From Cyclostephanos tholiformis (lineage: Eukaryota; Bacillariophyta; Thalassiosirophyceae; Thalassiosirales; Thalassiosiraceae), in contig JALLPB010000728.1 of assembly GCA_036939975.1 (NCBI GenBank), positions 1-15,282 on the forward strand: a stretch of DNA of 15,282 nt, written 5' to 3'. The translations under genes and the position numbers were made by a program. Within the stretch, counting starts at the first letter, position 1, and every line of letters begins with the position of its first letter. Below the pieces are notes generated by a model. That model saw nothing but the letters and a program-made list of their open reading frames with translations. It was not told the origin of the DNA and did no database searches. Below are positions 7,502-15,282 of the stretch, one piece after another.

Positions 7502-10500
7502 CTACTCATGCCACAGAATAATGAGCCAAGGATTACCCCGCACGTCATCGGGAGTAGGGGCATGAATCCTGGCTGCTTTAGCAGTCATGGGGGTTGTAAA
7601 AGACTCAGGGATGAATGAGTCAATGGTCGCATTAAAGCGATCGCAGTATGTCGTAATTGCTTGTTGGTATACTGGCGAGTATTTGGGTGGGACGTGTCCT
7701 AGTAGAAAATCAGCATGCCGGTGAAACAGGATTCTCGAGAGGGGTTTCGTCAAGTGGTCGGCAATGTTGATCGAGGTATCAATTCGTTCGAGATGGATAA
7801 GGTCGCATTCAACCCATTCACATAGCGCAAAGTACTTGATGTCAATATGGCGCGTTCTGGTGGTAGGCTTTTGGGCGTTGGCCATAGCTGTGCACCCATC
7901 GTTGTCTTCATAGGCAATCGTGGCAGCCTCCTGGGGAATATCAAGGTCCCAGAGGATGCTGCGGACAAAAAGTGACATCCGGCCAACGTCGCAAGCTGCC
8001 ATAAACTCTGCTTCAGTGGAGGATAGTGCGACAGTAGGTTGGAACTTTGTTTTGTATGCGATAGTGCCACCCGCAAGTTGAATGCAGATACCGCTGAAGG
8101 AACGGCGAGTTTTAACGCAAGTAGCCCAATCGGAGTCGGCGTAAGCGACAGCAATAGAAGCCGTATGGTCAGGTCGATCGTCGAGGAGGAGGTCCTTTTT
8201 GTTACTGTTGATGGTAGGCAGAGGCGACTCAGGAAGGTCTGTGCAAGGGCGGGTGCGCCAGTAGTAGAGCCCATCTGTTCGTGTGCTGTATAGATATCTG
8301 ATGGCGTGTTTGAGTCCGTGATAGTGGATTTCAGCAGGACGGGAGTTAGATTGTGAGAGTTTAACGCTGGCAAAGGCAATATCAGGATGGCATGTAGTCA
8401 TGGCCCATATGAGTTCGCCAACTCCACCGCGATATTTTAGTTGCATGGATTTTTCGAGGGTGGTAAGTACGTTGGGGTCGTCCGAGCCAACTGCCGCGGA
8501 AAAATTCCGAAGCCAGTCCGCGTCGCTTGGGAGGGGGGTAGGACGATTTTCCGAGAGTGGGACTTTATTCATCCAAGTTGCATTGTATTTAGCGCAGAAT
8601 TTGTCGATATAAGTGTGACAATCGATTTTGATGTAATATTTCGTCTGTGTCACATCAACGCCATTAAACATGTCGAGAAGCCCCTGGCGTTTAATTGGCA
8701 TTGTTAGTTGTGCATCCAGTAGGTCCATGAGGATGTCGGCGGTGTGTTGATCCGGGGCACCGATGGCGAAGTCGTCAACCTGGCGCATGAAGACAATGCA
8801 TTTCCCGTTGATGACACCAGAGTAGAGGCATGGTTCATGTACTGTAGGGGTCAGCCCGATGTCACGGAGAATAGCGTCGGCGTGTTTTTCCCATAGGCGA
8901 GGCGATTCCGGATGGCCTTGCATTGCCGACAAAACAGGGATGACGTGGCCAGGGGGGATTGGGGGTTTACCTTTGTAGTTCACCCACCAGTCAGTAAATG
9001 CACGGTCAGGTAGTATATAGAACCCCTGTTTAGGTGGTGGTGCCTCGGCGAATGCATTGCATACATCCGAACCAAAAATAAGAAGGTTCTCCGCGACGGC
9101 CACCGCGTAGAATAAGCGGGCGCTGGTCTGATCGACGCAGTTGGCATAGACTTCGTCAAGAATCTTAACCAAGCCTGATCGGGTAGAGCCGTCGCAGACG
9201 CAGCGTGCTTTCTTACGTCCGTCAACAGCTTTGATATTATAGGTCCAGACGAGGTGGAACACTGCGTCGTCCTGGGCGACAGCGGTGGGCATGCCGAGAC
9301 ATCCTTGATCCCAGTATTGGTTAAGTTGTAGGTACTCTGAATCCTGCCATTCCGTCCAATCGTCTTGTTTCAGAAGTCGACCTCTTGTTAGTCGCATGAC
9401 ACGTGTGACATATTGTCGGACGTCACCTGATTCGATGATGGAGTATTGGCAGACTCGGTGGAATTTGGGGCCTGCGGCAAGGAGGTCCAGTCGGTTGTTG
9501 AGTTGGTCGTGTGTGAGTTGGGAGTAGTCGTCACGAGAGATGATGGGTAGTCCGTTGTGGGAGATGTCAGGAGAGAATTCAGGGTGGGTGAAGGTCAGAA
9601 TGCACGATTGAGCGTTATCGTCATGGATCATCCGAAGTGCAGATTGGACCTCCGCAACAGTGGATACCGCCGTGTCCCCGATTGAGACAAGCCACGCGCC
9701 ACGTATACGTGACCGCCATTTATCAAGCTTAGCACCAGGGGAGCTCGCGTCTATTGAGGTAAGAATCAGTCGACCATCTTTACTGATAAAGCGGAGGCCG
9801 GCAGTGGGGTGTTTGGATAGGTCGAACTTCCGGAGGTCGAGAGGTTCTTCGAACGTTCGTCCGTACGGGTCACGAGACATGTAGATCATTTCCATGTCGT
9901 GGGGGCCGATGAGGTATTTAGTAACCGTTTGTGAGGTGAGGTCACGGTTTGATACTGGGGCGGGAGTGACGCGAGTTCGAGCGGCTTTGGCAGGAATTGG
10001 GGTAGGGGTAGCCGTCAATCGAAGTGGTAACGGAGCATAGAGGCAGGATGGGGGTGGTTCCCAGATGTGCTTGGGTAGGGATTGTGGTGGGAGGGAGGGC
10101 CAAGGGATGGTGACAGGGGCGATTGTGCCTTGTTTGATGAAATGGGTCGGGCCATGTGGTGAAACGGACTCCTCTTCAGCCTCGATTCCTAGGTCATAAA
10201 GGAGTTGTGCCGCTGGGGGTTGGGTGGGCTGGAGGTACCATGCCTCGTCAAACACCGCGTGGTGGCACGTTTTGACAATTCCGGAGGTAGTGTCGAGATA
10301 CATGATGTTTTGGTCAGTGGCAGTGTACCCGAGGAAAATGCCGGTGAAATCGTGGCGGTCAAGTTTGCACCGTCGGGAGCCTGATTGCCGGACACAGACC
10401 CTGGAGCCAAATGTCTTGAGGAAAGTGACATCCGGGCGCCATCCGTACCATGCCTCGTACGGGGTCATACCAACCGATGAGTGCACAAGACAGTTGTGGA

Positions 10501-12070
10501 GGTATACGGAGTGCACCAGCGTGGCAGACCAAAACTTTGCAGGAAGACCCGAACCATACAAGAGTGTACGCACTTTCACAGCGAGTGTGCCATTATATAT
10601 TTCAGCCCCGCCGTTCTGCGATGGGCTGTCGGCTCCGGTAGGTTCCACCGTGTAGGCGAAGTCGTGCATCATCGTCTTGCGAAACTCGTCGCTCCGCGCC
10701 AATTCGCCGCCTTGGTCGGTCCGAATGACCCCTTTCACAAGGCCAAATTTCGTCAGGAAAGCTCGCAGGATTGCAATAGGAGGGGTTTTGCTTTCAGTTA
10801 GGAAGACCCAGACTCGGCAAGAAGTGCCATCGACAACGAGGAGATAAGAGCTATATCCATCGTATGACTGGACGATGCAGTCGGTGTGTTTGTTGGGGCG
10901 GCGGTAGTCGTCGTGTGACGCATGCATGAAATCGAAGTCCATGAAGAACTCACTGCCGCATTCAGGGAGGCATTCGGCGGTTTTTCGGGCGGGTTGTTTC
11001 CGTATGTAGGCTTGTTCTTTGAAGTCAATGTGTCGAAACGGATGATACTCAAAGACCGGGGGAGTGCCAATGACATGTTTAGGCAGGGCGTCAAGTTGTC
11101 CTTCACCAGGCGACCCAAAGCGAAGTGCCCAGACTTCAGACTCCACCTGTCGCGCCCGTGTCGTTGGTACGAATTTTGGAGCCGGGCGGTGTGGGAGTGT
11201 GTCTGCGGGGATGGCAAATGTGCGGGCGCAGGTAGGTCGTACGGGATCCCGGTCCACGGTGTACACATCGGTGTCACAGTAATAAAGTCCATCGTGGTAA
11301 CGTAACGGGAAGTGCATTGACGTGAGGCCATCGTGGCTGGAGAAGCGTAGACTGCCAGGGATGGTGGGATCGCGAAATCCTTCTTGTGTCCAACTGTAGA
11401 AGACATTGCTGGTTGCGAGGATTGCCGCCGGGGATATGATGGTCTCCACCATATTGGCACAGTAGTAGCATGGCTGAAAGTAGGTGGAACCGTCGGAAAG
11501 ACTGAGGGGTAGAACACCTCGTTTGGTGATACAGTCGTCGAATGACGAAGAAGAGCCGTCGATCGCCACCGAGATGCTTATGGGGTCAATGTCGACAACA
11601 TCGAGTAGACTTCCAAGGTCACTGGTGACGCAGACGTTAGATCCGGCATCCACCATTCGATCAGGTTGACCGTGGAGACGACAAATCCTGATAGATGAGT
11701 TGGCGTCACCGCGCAGGCCACACACCCTTGGGGTGCACACGACATGCGTAACGCTATCCTGGATGGAAGTAAGGAGGGCAATATCTGAGGCTGATGTTGG
11801 AGTGGCAGACCCGAGCGTGAGGTTGACGCGGACGGGGGCCGGGTTGGGTATGCTGGAGATGTGTTCGAGGAGACATCCGGGTGGGCATGGTAGTGGGACA
11901 GCAGGTGGAATTGGAGGTGGATCTAAGTCGGATTGTGATGGTGGAGGTGGCGGTTCGGGTGGTGGTTGAGGGGCAGCATGTGCCGCAATTGGGGTCACGG
12001 GGTCCACAGGGGCCCAGGTGACCCGACAGGATATGGTCCCGGTCGACGCATCAACTGGGACCGTATCATG
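7502..12070 (-). CDS. pol: Pol polyprotein of copy B (1522 codons after the gag UGA)
   Basis: This intact Pol lies in the gag frame just after the UGA and ends at TAG (7504-7502). Residues are numbered from the valine codon (GTG) at 12007. 1-60: Pro-rich linker. 120-123: protease active site DAGS. 290-345: region where the HHCC zinc finger should be but is absent (VWALRFGSP). 350-520: integrase core with D357 (FFMDF), D431 (RTDQGGE) and E469 (NGGAE). 555-600: FLGY...FDEAWY copia integrase C-terminal block. 736-808: PDZ-like module. 890-1150: reverse transcriptase with D981 (SDVCNAF) and D1078/D1079 (QVDDF). 1285-1430: RNase H with YADSDW, SSTEAEF, EDND and the RTRHIDIKY block. About 70 further residues follow. 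The only possible start upstream of M118 is the unconserved GTG at 12007. It should supply protease, integrase, RT and RNase H for cDNA synthesis and insertion. Confidence 0.93.
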   Translation of the reverse strand, partial: HDTVPVDASTGTISCRVTWAPVDPVTPIAAHAAPQPPPEPPPPPSQSDLDPPPIPPAVPLPCPPGCLLEHISSIPNPAPVRVNLTLGSATPTSASDIALLTSIQDSVTHVVCTPRVCGLRGDANSSIRICRLHGQPDRMVDAGSNVCVTSDLGSLLDVVDIDPISISVAIDGSSSSFDDCITKRGVLPLSLSDGSTYFQPCYYCANMVETIISPAAILATSNVFYSWTQEGFRDPTIPGSLRFSSHDGLTSMHFPLRYHDGLYYCDTDVYTVDRDPVRPTCARTFAIPADTLPHRPAPKFVPTTRARQVESEVWALRFGSPGEGQLDALPKHVIGTPPVFEYHPFRHIDFKEQAYIRKQPARKTAECLPECGSEFFMDFDFMHASHDDYRRPNKHTDCIVQSYDGYSSYLLVVDGTSCRVWVFLTESKTPPIAILRAFLTKFGLVKGVIRTDQGGELARSDEFRKTMMHDFAYTVEPTGADSPSQNGGAEIYNGTLAVKVRTLLYGSGLPAKFWSATLVHSVYLHNCLVHSSVGMTPYEAWYGWRPDVTFLKTFGSRVCVRQSGSRRCKLDRHDFTGIFLGYTATDQNIMYLDTTSGIVKTCHHAVFDEAWYLQPTQPPAAQLLYDLGIEAEEESVSPHGPTHFIKQGTIAPVTIPWPSLPPQSLPKHIWEPPPSCLYAPLPLRLTATPTPIPAKAARTRVTPAPVSNRDLTSQTVTKYLIGPHDMEMIYMSRDPYGRTFEEPLDLRKFDLSKHPTAGLRFISKDGRLILTSIDASSPGAKLDKWRSRIRGAWLVSIGDTAVSTVAEVQSALRMIHDDNAQSCILTFTHPEFSPDISHNGLPIISRDDYSQLTHDQLNNRLDLLAAGPKFHRVCQYSIIESGDVRQYVTRVMRLTRGRLLKQDDWTEWQDSEYLQLNQYWDQGCLGMPTAVAQDDAVFHLVWTYNIKAVDGRKKARCVCDGSTRSGLVKILDEVYANCVDQTSARLFYAVAVAENLLIFGSDVCNAFAEAPPPKQGFYILPDRAFTDWWVNYKGKPPIPPGHVIPVLSAMQGHPESPRLWEKHADAILRDIGLTPTVHEPCLYSGVINGKCIVFMRQVDDFAIGAPDQHTADILMDLLDAQLTMPIKRQGLLDMFNGVDVTQTKYYIKIDCHTYIDKFCAKYNATWMNKVPLSENRPTPLPSDADWLRNFSAAVGSDDPNVLTTLEKSMQLKYRGGVGELIWAMTTCHPDIAFASVKLSQSNSRPAEIHYHGLKHAIRYLYSTRTDGLYYWRTRPCTDLPESPLPTINSNKKDLLLDDRPDHTASIAVAYADSDWATCVKTRRSFSGICIQLAGGTIAYKTKFQPTVALSSTEAEFMAACDVGRMSLFVRSILWDLDIPQEAATIAYEDNDGCTAMANAQKPTTRTRHIDIKYFALCEWVECDLIHLERIDTSINIADHLTKPLSRILFHRHADFLLGHVPPKYSPVYQQAITTYCDRFNATIDSFIPESFTTPMTAKAARIHAPTPDDVRGNPWLIILWHE

Positions 12071-12073
12071 TCA
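12035..12073 (-). promoter_or_regulatory. Gag UGA stop with downstream hairpin (candidate readthrough signal, copy B)
   Basis: The UGA-C (12073-12070) is followed 8 nt later by a stem pairing 12062-12057 with 12040-12035 (6 bp), a mismatch, then 12055-12051 with 12046-12042 (5 bp) around UGCG. Relative to copy A, one outer-stem U-G becomes U-A and one inner C-G becomes U-G, so both differences keep pairing. One outermost pair of copy A is lost. Confidence 0.6.
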
Positions 12074-15069
12074 CACGTCCGCCACGGTCACGTCATCAAA
12101 TGCATCGTGGTCCCAGCAGTCCCAATCCATTTCGCTATCGAGGTGGGCAACGGTGATATCGAGGTCTTCGACGTAGGTGCGCATAACCTGCCGTGGTGTA
12201 CGATCAGGGTTGCCAAGGCGTTCGTGCCAACGAGTCAGCCAGTCTTTTTCAATGGAGTCATGCATCGACGCGGTGAGGTCATGCTTCATATAACGCTCGA
12301 GGCATATCGCGGTGGCGAGCATGTCACAGTGTTTTGCGACGTGCCCGACGTGTTTGCAGGCATCACATTGGACGTCGGTCAAGTAAGGGCGGCGATTGCG
12401 GTCAGGTCGTGGGGGTCCCCGCTGTTGACGGGGACGGTCTTTGCCGTGGTGCTCGTGGCCACGGCTAATGTCCCGGTGGACGCGGTCACGTCCGCTGCCG
12501 CCGGCGTGGTCACGGTCGCGCGGTGCACCAGGTCGGTCCTGACGCCCGAAGCGGAACACCGTCGGGGTGTTCGGGGGACCCTGGACTTGGGTTGTACCAC
12601 CATCGATTCGACGGAGGCGCGGGCTCACGATGTCTCGCAGGCGCGACTGGGCATTTTGATGAATGCTTTCAGCAAGTCCATGGACCCGGAGATGTGGGGG
12701 GAGAAATCCCGTATCATATTCTTCGCGGTACAAGTTCACGTGAGACTGGAGGAGGGTTACTGTGTCGGCGTAATCGGAGAGTTGTATAGACCGAAGGAAG
12801 ATGCCGCTTCGAGTTCGATCGGTGTAGTGGTAGTGCATCTTGCCCTGGAGTCGAAAGAAGAGGAGGTACGCCCGGGCGAAGTGAAACACGTCATTGCTGT
12901 CGGCCCATTGGGGGGGGTGGATGGGTATGACGGGGTCAAAACCAGGCACATAAAGCTCGAGAACGCGCCACAGATAGTCGTAGCCATTGTTGGACTTGCT
13001 TCGCACGGAAGCCAGGGTCGCGTCCAAACGAGTCGACAGGGTGCCAGGGATGAGGCGGGGCAGGAGGTCCATCATGGCCCTGCTGCAATCCGCAAATTGT
13101 TGTGTCCCAAGGCCAGGGATGAAGAGTCCCTCATAGCGATTCTTCAGCACAATTGAATCAAAAGGCATAAGTGCCAAGAGGTGGGACGTAGACAGCTCCT
13201 GGAATCGATCGTAGAAGCCGATAACATCTTCCGTGGCGAGGGAGTCCAGGGTGGGGAAGAGCTGAAATGATTTGAGGAGGATTCGATCCACCTGGGGTCC
13301 AGAGGTGTTGGTGGAGGGGGTGGTCCAAGTATCCGTGATACGGCGGTGCGCAGCAATGATTTCGTTCAGGCTACCAACCACGTCGTCCGACGACATTGTA
13401 GTGTATCCGCAGTTTGCGAGAAAGCCCAACGAGAGAGGATCGACACCATGCGTCTTCCCGTGGTATGGCGCGTATGCCAACCCTTCGATATCGAATCGAT
13501 TAATCTCTTTGGTGCGTTCGTGATGTTCCCGGGGTGACAAGATTTGGCCGCCAGTACAGGGCGAGGGCGGGCGAGCCACCGTGGGGTCCACAACGTATCC
13601 CGGGGGGGAGTATGGTGGAGGGGTAATATGGGGTGGCCGGGGAGCATTCCGGGATGGAGTGAGTGAAGCCCTAGCAGGGGTGTGGGAAGCCCCCGCACGA
13701 AGGTGGGCGCCAGCCGGGCCTGCCATATGCGCCGCGTGCGCATTGGCACCCTGTTGATCCCGTTGTATGGTTGGGCCCCCGCCTATTCCAGATCCGAAAT
13801 GCCCACTAGGGAGAGTGAACGTGCAGGCGTCATCGGGGGGAATCCCGATGGGGTCGATGCTCTTACGAAGAGTACGAAGGGTAGCCGGGGGGGAGTGTAT
13901 GCGTGCAGTCCGCGGTGGAGCGACAATACCCTCGACAATCACCCTACCACCTGTGCTGGGTGGGGCAGTTTCCGCAATGTCCACGATGTCCGCAACGTGT
14001 AGGATATCGTCCGAGTCATCAACAGTATCGGCGGGGGGGGGTGTGGGAGGTCCGGTGCACGCACGAGTAGAGGGATCAACCACATTAACAGAGGGATCAA
14101 CCACAGGCCTGTCCCGGGGAGTCAGCGGGGACGAGAGGCGTTGTTCGATTTCATCCATGCGGGTCTTTGCGGTAGCGTCCGACACAGCCTGCGCTTTCAT
14201 GATGTGCGTGAGATTCGCCCGCAGGTCCATGATGCTCTTCGTGGCCGCGCTCAGTTGCATCCCGATAGTGTTGTTGATGTCGTCCCGAACCGAAGATGCC
14301 ATGTCGTCCAAGCGAGAGTCTAAGCGTGCGATTTCGGTAGAATCCGCCTTTGAATTAATCGCCGCGCGGAGACGACCGGTATTCTTTTTGTTGTTGTCGT
14401 CCATCGCATTTAGTCGGAGGAGGATTTCCTTCTGCATGAGAGCGTTGTGTTGCAGGAGAACCAACATCAACTCCAAAGTGGGTGCAGGAGTGGTTACGGC
14501 GACGGGGGGGGTCGACCGGGCTGCATCGTCCTCCGCGGTGTCATCGATAGTGTCATCCGCAGCATCGGTAATTCCACGAATGGCAGCGTCGAGGGCACAA
14601 TCCTCCTCGCAGTGACCGCATCGAGAAGGGGTTGGGAGAGAAGGGGTTGGGAGTCACCGTCCTCCCGAACGGTATCGTCGTCGCCGCTCGCGGCGGTGTT
14701 GGTCGTATCGGCGCCGGTGGCCGTGGTAACGTTGGCTGCAGCCGTCGTGGCCGCATCCGCCGCGGCTCCGAGGATTGCGAAGGGGTTATGGGATGGGGTC
14801 ACGTCGTCGACAGCGGCTGCGTACGATGCTCGCATTAGTCGAGAAGCGTGGTGCCCGGCGACCGTCGTGAAGTCCGATGCGGGTGGAGTATTATTTGTGG
14901 GGCGTTTGCGATGGTCCGGGGGGCCGGGTGGTGGCACCAGCGCGAGGGATCGTTGAGGGTTTCTCGGGAGGTTGGTCCCCCCATGGGTGGGAGGGGTGGA
15001 AGTGGCGCGTGAGCACGTCTTCGTGGCTGGGCCAGAGGGAGGATCGACGAGAGTCGATGGGGAAGGCAT
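12071..15069 (-). pseudogene. gag: gag of copy B, broken by a deletion of about 37 bp
   Basis: From the ATG at 15069 the reading frame matches copy-A Gag (MPSPSTL start, Pro/Thr-rich N-terminus, DGDSQPLLSQP block) until about 14610. There a deletion relative to copy A removes about 12 codons and shifts the frame. The shifted frame ends at 14494. The original gag frame resumes right after the scar and runs open to the UGA at 12071, with its first ATG at 14476. That downstream part encodes the coiled coil, linker, capsid-like region and zinc knuckle CDACKHVGHVAKHC. An 801-residue N-terminally truncated Gag could start at 14476, but no upstream signal supports its use. A sequencing error is unlikely to remove 37 bp. 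Confidence 0.85.
14600..14614 (-). other. Deletion scar in copy-B gag
   Basis: Copy A has 74 bases between the flanking matched blocks (around 6723-6796) where copy B has 37. In copy A the sequence cctcg occurs near both ends of the missing stretch, so deletion between short direct repeats is plausible. The net change is not a multiple of three and causes the frame change from the 15069 frame to the 12071 frame. Confidence 0.75.
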
Positions 15070-15234
15070 CGGAGTCAATAATAAAATAAATTCGATTATC
15101 GACAGCCGGCGAGGAGAATGGGGTAGGGCGTCGGGGCAAATAAATTCACGCGCCGGACACCAAACCGTCGGAGCAATCGAGCAAATAGAATTCACTCAAA
15201 GCGTCCGAGCCGTAGGCGAGGAAAAATTTTGTTT
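15070..15234 (-). other. 5' leader of copy B gag
   Basis: This is the counterpart of 7202-7364. The portion nearest the PBS is nearly identical to copy A, with one extra A in the A/T run at about 15220-15230. The middle portion is more diverged and contains small indels. An upstream in-frame ATG at 15195 has no equivalent at the same place in copy A and is not favoured as the start. Confidence 0.6.
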
Positions 15235-15247
15235 GAGGCTCAAAACC
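15235..15247 (-). other. Primer-binding site of copy B
   Basis: The 13 bases are identical to the copy-A site at 7365-7377 and likewise abut the LTR end. Identity of this short block in two otherwise diverged copies supports a functional constraint such as primer pairing. Confidence 0.5.
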
Positions 15248-15282
15248 TGTAGGACTCCGGTCCCCGTCATGGAAGGCATGAG
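15248..15282 (-). repeat. Partial 5' LTR of copy B (last 35 bp)
   Basis: These 35 bases are identical to 7378-7412, the 3' part of the complete LTR, and sit directly upstream of the copy-B primer-binding site. The remaining 54 or so bases would lie past the right edge. No mismatch between the two LTR pieces is seen, whereas the internal regions differ at many sites. The segment is too short to date anything. Confidence 0.8.

Larger units (their letters stand above)
7378..15282 (-). mobile_element. Copy B: Ty1/copia LTR retrotransposon, nearly complete, gag frameshifted
   Basis: This upstream member of the tandem is complete except for the first part of its 5' LTR, of which only the last 35 bp are in the window. 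It contains the primer-binding site (15235-15247), leader, gag (15069-12071 with one frameshifting deletion), in-frame UGA, a full pol (12070-7502), polypurine tract (7467-7475) and 3' LTR (7378-7466, shared with copy A). Pol is intact, but Gag cannot be made full-length because of the deletion. Movement would therefore need Gag supplied by another copy, such as copy A. The boundary with copy A is clean: polypurine tract, LTR, PBS, with no host DNA between them. Confidence 0.93.

Noticed and set aside
11966..13156. 396-codon plus-strand ORF antisense to gag B
   Set aside because: The same frame in copy A is interrupted at about 4391 and 4820, and no known domain is seen. An antisense control RNA, as in Ty1, cannot be inferred from this.
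14033..14041. Run of nine G as a slippery frameshift site or G-quadruplex
   Set aside because: It lies mid-gag with no second overlapping gene to reach, and codes prolines in frame. Probably simple low-complexity sequence, though its length deserves a read check.
13767..14615. 282-codon plus-strand ORF antisense to the gag B N-terminus
   Set aside because: Mirror of the coiled-coil coding sequence; codon bias of the sense gene creates the open antisense frame. It is not kept as one ORF in copy A.
1..15282. Host genes, tRNA/rRNA, CRISPR arrays or a bacterial operon
   Set aside because: Every long conserved segment is explained by the two retrotransposon copies; no repeats with regular spacers, RNA genes or unrelated conserved ORFs were found.

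Overview
The window is almost entirely made of two head-to-tail copies of one Ty1/copia-type LTR retrotransposon family, both on the minus strand. No host gene is visible. The order gag, protease, integrase, reverse transcriptase, RNase H defines the Copia (Pseudoviridae) superfamily. Large, GC-rich, intron-free ORFs, a zinc-knuckle Gag and a VDDF-type reverse transcriptase recall the copia elements of microalgae, especially diatoms and other stramenopiles. That host assignment rests on remembered family resemblance and is an inference.

Layout, read 5'->3' on the minus strand (right to left in plus coordinates). Right edge: last 35 bp of a copy-B 5' LTR (15248-15282), primer-binding site (15235-15247), leader, gag B (15069-12071, broken by a deletion of about 37 bp near 14605), a single in-frame UGA, then pol B (12070-7502, intact). 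A polypurine tract (7467-7475) and a very short LTR of about 89 bp (7378-7466) follow. This LTR is at once the 3' LTR of copy B and the 5' LTR of copy A. Then come the copy-A primer-binding site (7365-7377), leader, gag A (7201-4196, intact), the same in-frame UGA, and pol A, which stays open from 4195 to the left edge and is cut by the window inside RNase H. The repeat period is about 7.87 kb: the offset is exactly 7875 across pol and 7868-7870 around the gag start and PBS.

How the parts work together: the LTR TATA box should drive a genomic RNA. Gag is translated first. Pol lies in the same frame as gag, directly after one UGA. It has no conserved in-frame AUG before the protease, and a hairpin starting 8 nt downstream of the UGA is preserved in both copies by pairing-compatible changes. 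Together these point to programmed stop-codon readthrough to make Gag-Pol. Pol carries a DAGS protease, a DDE integrase lacking the usual HHCC zinc finger, a PDZ-like module between integrase and reverse transcriptase, then RT and RNase H.

The two copies differ at many, mostly silent, sites yet remain almost entirely open. They therefore probably diverged as separately active lineages before being joined through a shared LTR. Every base is accounted for by the two elements; the only non-coding stretches are the LTR, leaders and a 26-bp 3' segment, all under 300 bp.
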